DNA of 64,000 bases from Clostridium carboxidivorans P7 (GTDB lineage Bacteria; Bacillota; Clostridia; Clostridiales; Clostridiaceae), in NCBI RefSeq assembly GCF_001038625.1, contig NZ_CP011803.1, positions 1,488,001 to 1,552,000 on the forward strand, written 5' to 3'. The position numbers were made by a program, and so were the translations under genes. Of this stretch, positions 36,981 to 45,696 are shown in pieces. Numbering within the stretch: position 1 is the first letter of the stretch; each line of letters begins with the position of its first letter. Under the pieces are notes generated by a model, which worked only from the letters and a program-made list of their open reading frames with translations, did not search any database and was not told the origin of the DNA.

Positions 36981-39086
36981 ATGGTGATTAAAGATATAGA
37001 ATACAAAATATTGAACTATATGATACATATAGATGATTTTTTAACTATTAAAAACATAGCTGAACAATTGGATATAAGTGAAAGAATGGTAAGATATGCT
37101 TTAGATAACATTGAGTATATTCTTAAAAAAAACAATATGCCTGAACTTAGAAGAAAATATGGTTTAGGCATTAAGATTTGTCTTACAAGAGAACAGTTAG
37201 ACCTTATTGCAAGAAGAGAATCCATATATAAAAATTATCTAGGTTTTAGTAATAAAAATAGGCTTATATTGTACCTTTTAAAAAGTCATTATTCTAGAAC
37301 ACTTCTAGAACTTTCAGATTTTACAGGTGTCAGCAAAGCTACAGTATCTAAATATTTGTGTGAAGTTGAAGAATATTTGTTGGAAAAAGATATAAAGCTT
37401 GTTAAAAAGAGGAATAAAGGGGTATATCTTATAGGTAAAGAAGTAGCTAAAAGAAGGTTGATATATAGTATTGTTTTAGAGAGCTATGATTATTCAAAAA
37501 TGCAGGGGTTATTAATGCCTAAAAATATGGATGACTTAATGATAAAAAATTATTTTTACGGCATAGATATAAAGTATATATGGGAAATACTGAGAAAGTC
37601 TTTATTGCAGAGAAAAATTACTTTTTCAGATGTAGCCTTTTATAACATGATAATAAATACTTGCATAATGTTAAAAAGAATTCAGCAGAGATTTTTAGTA
37701 GATATAGAATTGGAAAAAATAAATTATTTGTCAGAAACCTTTGAATATGAAGAAGCTAAAAAATACTGCAAAGATATTTCAGAAAAATATTCTGTAGTTA
37801 TACCTAAAACAGAAATAGTCTGGATTACAATGCATTTTTTAGGTGCTAATCCTGTAAAACTTCTTGAAGAAGATATTTTTTCTAGTGTGTCACAGAGAAC
37901 AAAGCTTATGAATTGTACTGCAGCTATGGTAGATGCTTTTGAAAATGAGATGCACATTAAGTTTAACAATTCTGATGAGATTGTAAGAGGATTATTTGTA
38001 CACCTAATTCCAGCTATAAATAGAATGAAATACAATATATTTATAAAAAATAATTTAAAAGAAGATATAAAAAATTGTTATCCAGAAACATTTGAAGCCG
38101 CAGTAAAGGTTTGTAAGTATGTTGAAGATCAATTTAAAATAAAGTTTAGAGAAGATGAAGTGTCTTATGTGTGTTTGCATTTTGGAGCAGCTTTAGAGAA
38201 AATGAATAAAGGATTTACAACTAAAAAAAGAGTTATAGTAGTATGTTCTACAGGAATTGGAACTTCAAAACTTCTAGCTAGTAAACTAAAGAATAACTAT
38301 GAAGATATAGAAATAGTAGATGTACTTTCTTACAATGAATTTGTATCAAGAAATACTTATGATATAGATTATGTCATAAGTACTGTAGCTATAAAAGAAG
38401 CTAATGTTCCAATTATAGTAGTAAATCCTTTAATTAATAATGATGATAAAATCAAACTTTCAAAAATTTTTAATCCTAAGATAAGAAGAAATGAAGAAGA
38501 TATAGATGCTATTATGAAAATAATAAGCAGTAACTGTATTATAAAAGATGTGAACAAGCTTAGAGAACAATTAGTTAAGCATCTAATTGGAGATTATAAA
38601 GAAAAAACTCTTCATATATATGATTTACTAAATGAGAAATTAATTTTAACACAAGGAGAATTTTCATGTGCAAAGGAAGCAATAAAGTATTGTGGTAAAT
38701 TGCTTTTAAATAATGGTATTGTAAATGAAAACTATGTAAATAGCCTTGTAAAATCTATAGATAGAAAAGGGAAAAATGGTCCTTATATTGTTATATCTGA
38801 TGGTATAGCACTTCCACATAGTAGACCAGAGGATGGCGCTTTGGATACTGGATTTTCCATTATAACTTTAAAAAAGCCTTTAAATTTTGGGCATAAAAAT
38901 CATGACCCAGTTAAAGTTATAATAACATTTGCAACTAAGGATAATAAAAGCCACCTAAAGGCTTTAGAAGAAATTATAACAATTTTTAATCATAGAGAAA
39001 ATTTAAGACTTTTATTAAAATGTAAAAATGAAAAAGATTTTATGAGAAGTATTTTACATTTACTTAAAAATGAATCTGTACATTAG
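36981..39086 (+). CDS. PRD-containing transcriptional activator with EIIB- and EIIA-like domains (MtlR/ManR type)
   Basis: About 701 residues. Two N-terminal helix-turn-helix regions (SERMVRYALDNI; SKATVSKYLCEVEEYL) are followed by two PRDs (His in TMHFLGA and CLHFGAA). An EIIB-like domain has the phosphocysteine loop VCSTGIGTSKLL, and a C-terminal EIIA(Fru/Mtl)-like domain has LPHSRPE. Phosphorylation by HPr and the cognate PTS would set its activity. ATG 36981 or GTG 36984 are the likely starts behind AGGTGG. The next genes are its probable targets. Confidence 0.88.
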   Translation: MVIKDIEYKILNYMIHIDDFLTIKNIAEQLDISERMVRYALDNIEYILKKNNMPELRRKYGLGIKICLTREQLDLIARRESIYKNYLGFSNKNRLILYLLKSHYSRTLLELSDFTGVSKATVSKYLCEVEEYLLEKDIKLVKKRNKGVYLIGKEVAKRRLIYSIVLESYDYSKMQGLLMPKNMDDLMIKNYFYGIDIKYIWEILRKSLLQRKITFSDVAFYNMIINTCIMLKRIQQRFLVDIELEKINYLSETFEYEEAKKYCKDISEKYSVVIPKTEIVWITMHFLGANPVKLLEEDIFSSVSQRTKLMNCTAAMVDAFENEMHIKFNNSDEIVRGLFVHLIPAINRMKYNIFIKNNLKEDIKNCYPETFEAAVKVCKYVEDQFKIKFREDEVSYVCLHFGAALEKMNKGFTTKKRVIVVCSTGIGTSKLLASKLKNNYEDIEIVDVLSYNEFVSRNTYDIDYVISTVAIKEANVPIIVVNPLINNDDKIKLSKIFNPKIRRNEEDIDAIMKIISSNCIIKDVNKLREQLVKHLIGDYKEKTLHIYDLLNEKLILTQGEFSCAKEAIKYCGKLLLNNGIVNENYVNSLVKSIDRKGKNGPYIVISDGIALPHSRPEDGALDTGFSIITLKKPLNFGHKNHDPVKVIITFATKDNKSHLKALEEIITIFNHRENLRLLLKCKNEKDFMRSILHLLKNESVH

Positions 39087-39126
39087 TAGTAAGAAACATA
39101 AACCTTAAAAACTGGAGGTAATTATA

Positions 39127-39408
39127 GTGATTGACATAGTAGTAGTATGCAGCCTTGGGCTCGGAAGTAGTTTTATAATAGAATGTAATGTTAAAAAGTA
39201 CCTTGAAAATAAAAATTTAAAATATAACATTATAAGAAGTGATATTACTACAGCAGAGTTTTATGATCCAGATGTTTATATATGTTCAGAAGATATAAAC
39301 TTTACAGTAGATAAAAGGCAAATAAATAAAATAGAGCTATTAGATTTGATGGATGAAGAAGAATTGAAAAGTAAACTTGGTGGCTTTCTAAAAAGTAGGA
39401 GTTTTTAA
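39127..39408 (+). CDS. PTS EIIB component, ascorbate/galactitol-like
   Basis: 93 residues. The phosphorylation loop VVCSLGLGSS (Cys9) near the N-terminus is that of UlaB/SgaB-type IIB proteins. GTG start behind TGGAGG. Two bases before the EIIC gene, so co-translated. No separate EIIA gene is nearby; the regulator upstream carries an EIIA-like domain. Confidence 0.82.
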   Translation: MIDIVVVCSLGLGSSFIIECNVKKYLENKNLKYNIIRSDITTAEFYDPDVYICSEDINFTVDKRQINKIELLDLMDEEELKSKLGGFLKSRSF

Positions 39409-39410
39409 AC

Positions 39411-40643
39411 ATGGAGACTTTAATGAAAAGTGATGTGTTTTTAGTAATCATTGTTGCATTAGGGCTTATAGTGCAAAGAAAAAACTTTAGAAGCATAGTT
39501 GTTTCATTAATAAAGGTAAGCATGGGATATAGCATTATAAATTTTGGGTCTAGTATAGCAAAAAATAGTTTAAGTGTACTTAGTCTTATCATAAGAAGAT
39601 CAGTGCATGCATTTGACATTATTCCAAATAATGAGACTATGGTAAGTATAATAGGTAATTCTGATGGAAAAATAGTATTTTTTATAATGATTATTGCTAT
39701 GCTAGTTAATATTATTATATGTAAATTCACAAGGATTAAATATATTTTCTTAAATGGATATTATATTTTTTATATGGCAGGAATGATGGCTATTCTAATT
39801 AACAACAAAAATTCAAAAATATTTATCATGCTGGCAGGTGCATATTTAGGAATTTTCATGAGTATACTGCCTTTTATTACATCAATATTTATTAAAAGAA
39901 TATCTAAGAGGGATGACATAGGATTAGCTCATTTTGGAAGTTTTGCTTGTATCATTGGTGGTATTTGTGCTTTAATATTTAAAAAACGTGAAGAAATAAA
40001 AAAAGAAAAAAATAAAATTTCATTTATGAGAGACAGCAGTGTGCTTATGGCAGTAAGTATGTTTGTAATATATCTTTTAGCTGTAATAAATGTGGATAAA
40101 GGCTTTTTAAATGATTTTACAGGAGAAACTGATAAATTATATATAGCATTTAAATACAGCATAAATTTTACTGTTTCATTTTACTTAATAGTCTTAGGAG
40201 TAAGAATGATGACAGATGAAATATTGTATTCCTTTAAAGGAATTGCAGAAAAAATTATATCTGATGCCAAACCAGCTTTGGATGCTGCTGTATTTTTTGT
40301 GTACAAACCTGAAATGATAATTATAGGCTTTATATGCAGTCTTTTAGCAGGAATAATAACACTTTTAATTCAAATAAAGCTTAAAACAACTATAGTGGTT
40401 CCAGCAGTAACTGCACATCTTTTTTCAGGTGGAACTGCTAGTATTTTTGGATATTCTGTTTCAGGAAGAAGAGGAGCAGTATTATCTTCATTTGTGCATG
40501 GAGTAATTATTAGTGTATTACCTATATTTCTTCTTCCTATATTAAAGCCTAATATAGGACTTATGAGAACCTGCTATGCTGATTCAGATTTTAGTATATT
40601 GGCAATGATATTTAATTCTATAATGAAGCTTTTTTTTCAATAA
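39411..40643 (+). CDS. PTS EIIC component, UlaA/SgaT (ascorbate) family
   Basis: 410 residues, about ten to eleven helices. SDAKPALDAAVFFVYKPEM followed by IGFICSLLAG matches the conserved block of UlaA-type permeases, and HLFSGGTASIFG resembles their substrate loop. Diverged, so the substrate may not be ascorbate. Forms an EIIBC pair with the gene before it. Confidence 0.8.
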   Translation: METLMKSDVFLVIIVALGLIVQRKNFRSIVVSLIKVSMGYSIINFGSSIAKNSLSVLSLIIRRSVHAFDIIPNNETMVSIIGNSDGKIVFFIMIIAMLVNIIICKFTRIKYIFLNGYYIFYMAGMMAILINNKNSKIFIMLAGAYLGIFMSILPFITSIFIKRISKRDDIGLAHFGSFACIIGGICALIFKKREEIKKEKNKISFMRDSSVLMAVSMFVIYLLAVINVDKGFLNDFTGETDKLYIAFKYSINFTVSFYLIVLGVRMMTDEILYSFKGIAEKIISDAKPALDAAVFFVYKPEMIIIGFICSLLAGIITLLIQIKLKTTIVVPAVTAHLFSGGTASIFGYSVSGRRGAVLSSFVHGVIISVLPIFLLPILKPNIGLMRTCYADSDFSILAMIFNSIMKLFFQ

Positions 40644-40701
40644 CAAAAAAATTATAATCACATATAATATTATAGTGTAGTAATATTGAAAGGTGATTTA
40701 A

Positions 40702-41349
40702 ATGCCATTTTGTCCTTACTATTATAGCTATTTTAGACAGAGTTCAGCATATTCATACATTAGAGTTTTTCATGCAGCACCAGATGCTCCCGCAGTAGAT
40801 GTTTATGCTAATAACGCTGTGATTGTGTCAAATATTAAATTTAAAGGCTTTTCACAATATATAAAAGTGCCACAAGGAAGATATAAAATTAGGGTTTTTA
40901 AAAGAGGTACTAAGAATAATCCATTGATAGAAAGAGATATGATTGTACCTGAAAATAAAATACTTACTTTAGCTGCAGTAGGTATAATGCCTAACTTGGA
41001 ACTGAAAACAATAGAAGATACTTTAGAACCTTTAAGACGTGGAAGATCTAAAGTAAGATTTATTCATCTGTCTCCAGATGCACCTGCTGTAGATATTACA
41101 TTACCTAATGGAGATGTAATTTTTAAAAATGTGTCCTACAAGGAAATTACTGGATATAGGGAGATTCGTCCAGGAAGTTATAATCTCCAAGTAAGAGCTG
41201 CGGGTACAGATCAAAAAGTATTACTTTTACCTAATACTAGATTTGGACCTAATAAATTTTATACTATTTATGCAGTAGGTTTAGTAAATAGAGAACCTAA
41301 ATTGCAAGTTGTGATGCCGTTAGATGGAAACACATATTTAAAATTTTAA
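40702..41349 (+). CDS. DUF4397 two-domain protein
   Basis: 215 residues made of two repeats of about 100. Each begins with the family hallmark (FHAAPDAPAVDVY at ~24-36; HLSPDAPAVDITL at ~119-131). The N-terminus MPFCPYYYSYFRQS has no signal peptide. Such proteins are widespread in clostridia and often surface- or spore-associated; function unknown. AAGGTG ribosome binding site; its own terminator follows. Confidence 0.82.
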   Translation: MPFCPYYYSYFRQSSAYSYIRVFHAAPDAPAVDVYANNAVIVSNIKFKGFSQYIKVPQGRYKIRVFKRGTKNNPLIERDMIVPENKILTLAAVGIMPNLELKTIEDTLEPLRRGRSKVRFIHLSPDAPAVDITLPNGDVIFKNVSYKEITGYREIRPGSYNLQVRAAGTDQKVLLLPNTRFGPNKFYTIYAVGLVNREPKLQVVMPLDGNTYLKF

Positions 41350-41374
41350 AATATGACCTTTATAAAATAAGCAT

Positions 41375-41404
41375 ATTGCGAAGCAAAGCTTCGCAATGTT
41401 TTTA
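41375..41404 (+). terminator. Intrinsic terminator after the DUF4397 gene
   Basis: ATTGCGAAGC/GCTTCGCAAT with a 3-base loop, then GTTTTT. Confidence 0.9.
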
Positions 41405-41457
41405 AACTGCTTAAAACTTATAGCATTATTAATACGATAAAAGTTTACTAACTAGTA

Positions 41458-41486
41458 TTGACAAGCTTTAGTGAAAATGTTATCAT
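41458..41486 (+). promoter_or_regulatory. Promoter of the sucrose antiterminator gene
   Basis: TTGACA (41458-41463), 17 bases, then TATCAT (41481-41486). The RAT site begins 23 bases further on, consistent with a short leader. Confidence 0.75.
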
Positions 41487-41508
41487 TATTCCATAATAAA
41501 TTAATTGA

Positions 41509-41582
41509 GGATTGTTACTGGTTATGCAGGCAAAACCTAAATTAAAGTAAGCAACATTTTTGTTTATTTTAATTTAGGTTTT
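41509..41582 (+). promoter_or_regulatory. RAT antiterminator site overlapping a terminator, upstream of licT/sacY-like gene
   Basis: GGATTGTTACTGG...GCAGGCAAAACC (41509-41537) fits the ribonucleic antiterminator of BglG/LicT/SacY systems. Its 3' end is the start of a terminator stem, AAAACCTAAATTAAA (41532-41546) with TTTAATTTAGGTTTT (41568-41582). Binding of the antiterminator to the RAT would block the terminator, giving autoregulation. Confidence 0.9.
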
Positions 41583-41639
41583 ATTATTTTATAAGATAAG
41601 ATCCTTTTATATAGTATACTTTAGTAGTGGGGGATATAT

Positions 41640-42482
41640 ATGGTAATAAAAAAGATACTGAATAATAATGTAGTTACTGTTATAGATGAATCTACTGGAT
41701 TAGAAAAGGTTATTATGGGTAGAGGAATTGCTTTTAAAAAAAATGTTGGGGAAAATTTAGATGAGTCAAAAATTGAAAAAGTGTTTTCTATAGAAAATAA
41801 AAATGAAAATGTAAAGTTTCAAAAGCTTATAAATGAGATACCACTTGAATACATAAAAGTATCTGAAAAGATAATAAGCCATGCAAGAGAAGTTTTAGAT
41901 AATAACCTAGATGATCATATATATGTAGCTTTAACAGACCATTTAGCTTTTGCTATAAAAAGATCAATATCAGGTATATACATAGAAAATCATTTGCTTT
42001 GGGAAATACAAAGAATTCATAAAAAGGAATATGAGATTGGGCTTTGGGCTTTAAAGTTTATAAAAGATGAATTAAATATTGAAATGAAAGAAGATGAAGC
42101 TGGATTCATAGCTTTACATTTAATTAATGCAACTATAGGGCAGAATATGAATAATACTATGAATATAACTTCTATAGTACAAGATATATTAAATATAATT
42201 AAATATTATTTTACCATAGAATTTGTAGAGAATGATATTTCTTATGATAGACTAGTAACACATTTAAAATATTTTGCTCAAAGAGTTATGAGTAAAAAGC
42301 ATTTAACAGAAGAAGAAGTTTCATTTTTAAAATTAGTAAAGGAAAATTATGAAGATGCTTATAAATGTACTTTAAAAATTAAAGCATATATAGAAAAAAA
42401 TTATGATTATATGGTAAGTGATGGAGAAATAGTTTATCTAACCTTACATTTGCAGAGAGTTATATCTGCTTTGAAAAATTAA
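41640..42482 (+). CDS. BglG/LicT/SacY-family transcription antiterminator
   Basis: 280 residues. The first ~58 are the co-antiterminator RNA-binding domain (KKILNNNVVTVID, GRGIAFKKNVGE). PRD1 (~65-170) and PRD2 (~172-280) carry the conserved His residues (LTDHLAFAI, ALHLINA, LTLHLQR) phosphorylated by HPr or the sucrose permease. GGGGG site before the ATG at 41640. It should act on the two RATs at 41509 and 42490. Confidence 0.93.
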   Translation: MVIKKILNNNVVTVIDESTGLEKVIMGRGIAFKKNVGENLDESKIEKVFSIENKNENVKFQKLINEIPLEYIKVSEKIISHAREVLDNNLDDHIYVALTDHLAFAIKRSISGIYIENHLLWEIQRIHKKEYEIGLWALKFIKDELNIEMKEDEAGFIALHLINATIGQNMNNTMNITSIVQDILNIIKYYFTIEFVENDISYDRLVTHLKYFAQRVMSKKHLTEEEVSFLKLVKENYEDAYKCTLKIKAYIEKNYDYMVSDGEIVYLTLHLQRVISALKN

Positions 42483-42489
42483 TAAATTA

Positions 42490-42585
42490 GGATTGTTACT
42501 GTTGTCAGGCAAAACCTAAATTGAATTAATATATATTTAAGCTAAATTATGCTTTAATGTATTTTAATCAATTTGGGTTTTTTTA
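42490..42585 (+). promoter_or_regulatory. Second RAT antiterminator/terminator switch, upstream of scrA
   Basis: GGATTGTTACTG...CAGGCAAAACC (42490-42516) overlaps AAAACCTAAATTGAATTAA, which pairs with TTAATCAATTTGGGTTTT (42564-42581) followed by T residues. Between the antiterminator gene and scrA, so sucrose controls the operon at two points. A further dyad AACATTAA/TTAATGTT (42604-42637) enclosing GGCGCC lies closer to scrA. Confidence 0.88.
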
Positions 42586-42673
42586 TATTAAATTAAAAAT
42601 TAAAACATTAAGCTGTAGGCGCCGCAAGTTTAATGTTATTTATTAAAAATGTTATATAAGGAGGAAAATTGAT

Positions 42674-44578
42674 ATGGATTATAATAAAGTAGCAAAAGAA
42701 ATTTTGCCATTAGTTGGTGGACAAAAAAATATTGAAAGTGCAGCTCATTGTTCTACAAGATTGCGTTTAGTTTTAAAAGATAATAAGAAGGCTAATAAAA
42801 GTAAATTAGAAGCCATGGAAGAAGTTAAGGGGGTTTTTGAAAGTGCAGGTCAACTTCAGATAATTATAGGTCAGGGAGCTGTTAACAAGGTTTATGATGC
42901 TTTAATATCAAATACAGATATTTCAAAAGCCAGCATGGGAGAAGCCAAAAAGGCAGCTATGAAAAATATGAATCCTCTGCAGAGATTTGCTAGAGTTTTA
43001 TCCAATATATTTGTTCCTATTATACCTGCTATAGTAGCTAGTGGACTTTTAATGGGTGCTTTAGGAATGTGCAGTACTTTTGGATGGATAAATTCAAAAA
43101 GCGGAATGTTTGTACTTTTAGATATGTTTTCTAATGCTGCTTTTGTATTTTTACCAGTTTTGATAGCTTTTAGTGCAGCTAAGGAATTTAATACAAATCC
43201 ATTTTTAGCAGCAGCTTTAGGGGGAATTATGATTCACCCTAGTTTACAAAATGCATGGACATTAGGTGAAGGAATAAAAAATAGTATAACAGTTTTTGGT
43301 TTACATCTTAGCATGGTTGGATATCAAGGAACAGTTTTACCTATACTTATAGCAGTTTGGGTAATGGGATATATAGAAAGGTCACTTAGAAGAGTAATTC
43401 CAAATGTGTTAGATATACTTGTAACTCCATTTTTAACTTTAATGATTACTGCATTTTTTTCAATGTTTGTTATAGGACCAGCAGGAAGGTTTATTGGTGA
43501 TGGAATATCATTAGGATTTCAATCGTTATATAATGGAGCAGGATTTTTTGCAGGTATTGTACTTGGAGGATTATATTCTACTATAGTAATAACAGGAGTA
43601 CATCACAGCTTTCATGCCATTGAAGCAGGACTTTTAGCTAATCCACATATTGGTAAGAACTTCTTGCTGCCAATTTGGTCTATGGCTAATGTAGCACAAG
43701 GTGGAGCAGCTTTAGCAGTATACTTTAGAACAAAAAATAAAAAAATAAAATCCATTGCAGTTCCAGCATCATTATCTTGTTTGCTTGGAATAACAGAACC
43801 AGCTATATTTGGAGTAAATTTAAGATTTGGAAAACCATTTATTGCAGCTGCTGCAGGTGGTGCTATAGGTGGTGCTTACATGGCATTTACTAAAGTATCT
43901 ATGACTGCAGTTGGAGTTACAGGTATTCCTGGAACTGCTATTGTAAAACAAGGATCAATAATTAATTATTTAATTGGATTAGTTTTAGCTTTTGGAGGAG
44001 CCTTCATAATAACTATAATACTTGGTTTTAAGGATGAAATTGAAGCAGATAATAAGAACAATGATGATAATGAATCTGAAAAAGAATTAGAAAAAGCTAT
44101 TAATAATTTAGATAGTGTAGAAAAACTAGTAGCTCCAATGAAAGGTGAAGCAATAGATTTAACAAGAGTACCAGATAAAACATTTGCAGCAAAATTATTA
44201 GGTGAAGGTATGGCTATAGATCCTGAAGATGGTGTAGTTATATCTCCTATAGAAGGAAAAATAGCTCATTTATTTGAAACAAAACATGCTGTAGCTATAG
44301 AAAGTAAATCTGGTATTGAAATATTAATTCATATTGGAATAGATACGGTAAAAATGAATGGAGAAGGTTTCAAAGCTTTTGTAAAAAGTGGAGACAATGT
44401 TAAAGCTGGAGATAAATTATTAGAAGTAGATTTAAATTTAGTAAAAGAAAAGGCAAAATCACCTATAACTTCTGTAGTTGTGACAAATTCAGAAAAATTT
44501 AATTTTATTAAAGGCGTAAAAGAAGGAAAAGTAGAATTAAATGATGAATTTATATTGGTAGGAAATACTAAAGATTAA
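42674..44578 (+). CDS. scrA: Sucrose-specific PTS permease EIIBCA
   Basis: 634 residues. EIIB at the N-terminus (phosphocysteine in HCSTRLR, Cys26), EIIC with about ten helices (~105-460), a charged linker rich in Asn/Asp/Glu, then a glucose-type EIIA (~480-634, ILIHIGIDTVKMNG with the phospho-His). Sucrose specificity is inferred from the following fructokinase and sucrose-6-phosphate hydrolase and from the SacY/LicT control. Imports sucrose as sucrose 6-phosphate. Confidence 0.92.
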   Translation: MDYNKVAKEILPLVGGQKNIESAAHCSTRLRLVLKDNKKANKSKLEAMEEVKGVFESAGQLQIIIGQGAVNKVYDALISNTDISKASMGEAKKAAMKNMNPLQRFARVLSNIFVPIIPAIVASGLLMGALGMCSTFGWINSKSGMFVLLDMFSNAAFVFLPVLIAFSAAKEFNTNPFLAAALGGIMIHPSLQNAWTLGEGIKNSITVFGLHLSMVGYQGTVLPILIAVWVMGYIERSLRRVIPNVLDILVTPFLTLMITAFFSMFVIGPAGRFIGDGISLGFQSLYNGAGFFAGIVLGGLYSTIVITGVHHSFHAIEAGLLANPHIGKNFLLPIWSMANVAQGGAALAVYFRTKNKKIKSIAVPASLSCLLGITEPAIFGVNLRFGKPFIAAAAGGAIGGAYMAFTKVSMTAVGVTGIPGTAIVKQGSIINYLIGLVLAFGGAFIITIILGFKDEIEADNKNNDDNESEKELEKAINNLDSVEKLVAPMKGEAIDLTRVPDKTFAAKLLGEGMAIDPEDGVVISPIEGKIAHLFETKHAVAIESKSGIEILIHIGIDTVKMNGEGFKAFVKSGDNVKAGDKLLEVDLNLVKEKAKSPITSVVVTNSEKFNFIKGVKEGKVELNDEFILVGNTKD

Positions 44579-44584
44579 AGTGCA

Positions 44585-44660
44585 GTGAAAGTTAAAATTC
44601 AAACTGGTAACTTCAAGTGTGCACAGTTAATTACATTGGTATGGATAATTTTTAAGTTGT
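44585..44660 (-). repeat. Dispersed repeat fragment related to palindrome 2
   Basis: GTTAAAATTCAAACT, then GTAACTTC, then ATTACATTG and TAATTTTTA occur here in the same order and similar spacing as in the reverse complement of 31512-31572, the left end and flank of palindrome 2. It fills most of the 117-base gap between scrA and scrK. Only this flank is present; the palindrome body is absent. Confidence 0.65.
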
Positions 44661-44695
44661 AAATCGCTGCAACTGCAATTTTAGGAGGAATAATT

Positions 44696-45652
44696 ATGAA
44701 TAACAGCATATTATGTGTAGGTGAATTGCTTATTGATTTTATTTGTTCAGATGTTAACTCTAGTTTATCAGCAGGAAGTAATTTTGTTAAAAAGGCAGGG
44801 GGAGCACCTGCCAACGTTACAGCAGCTATAGCCAAGTTAGGTGGAAAGGCTTTATTTGCAGGTAAGGTTGGAAAGGATGCCTTTGGAGTATTTTTAAAGG
44901 ATACTTTAGATCAAGCAGGTGTAGATACTTCTATGCTAATTATGGATGATAATTCAAATACTACACTAGCTTTTGTTTCTTTAAAATCTAATGGTGAAAG
45001 GGACTTTATATTCAATAGAGGTGCAGATGGATTATTAAAGTATGAAGAGTTAGAAGAGAAAAAAATAAAAGCTTCAAAGATAATACATTTTGGATCTGCT
45101 ACAGCACTCCTTGGTGGAGAATCAAAAGAAACTTATTTAAAAATTATGGAGGTTGCAGAAAAACAAAATATATTTATAGCTTTTGATCCTAATTATAGAG
45201 TAGATCTATGGAAAGGAAGAACTGAAGAATTTATAGAAACATCTAAGTTTTGCATGAAGTATGCTGATTTGGTAAAAGTAAGTGATGAAGAAATAAAAAT
45301 TATATCAGGAGAAGATGATTTAAATAAAGGACTAGAAGTTCTTCATAAACTAGGAGCTAAAATTGTAGCTGTAACTTTAGGAAAAGAAGGAACTTTAATA
45401 TCAAATAGTAAAGATTATACTACAGTTAGTAGTATAAAAATAAAATCTATAGATTCTACAGGTGCAGGAGATGCTTTTGTTGGAGCATTTTTATATAAAG
45501 CAGCAGAACTTGAAGAGCCTAAGTCTTTAATAGAAAATTTCGAGAAAATAGAAGAAATAACTGCTTTTGCAAATAAGGTAGGAGCTGTTGTATGTACAAA
45601 ATTGGGAGCTATAGCATCATTACCAACGTTAGGAGAAATAGAAAAACTGTAA
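44696..45652 (+). CDS. scrK: Fructokinase (PfkB family)
   Basis: 318 residues. [16 protein letters not shown] near the N-terminus and [13 protein letters not shown] near the C-terminus are the two PfkB signatures. Phosphorylates the fructose released from sucrose 6-phosphate. Preceded by TAGGAGG. Between scrA and sacA in the sucrose operon. Confidence 0.92.
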   Translation: MNNSILCVGELLIDFICSDVNSSLSAGSNFVKKAGGAPANVTAAIAKLGGKALFAGKVGKDAFGVFLKDTLDQAGVDTSMLIMDDNSNTTLAFVSLKSNGERDFIFNRGADGLLKYEELEEKKIKASKIIHFGSATALLGGESKETYLKIMEVAEKQNIFIAFDPNYRVDLWKGRTEEFIETSKFCMKYADLVKVSDEEIKIISGEDDLNKGLEVLHKLGAKIVAVTLGKEGTLISNSKDYTTVSSIKIKSIDSTGAGDAFVGAFLYKAAELEEPKSLIENFEKIEEITAFANKVGAVVCTKLGAIASLPTLGEIEKL

Positions 45653-45696
45653 AGAATATTATTGATTTTATGCAAAATAGAGAAATGGTGTTAAAT

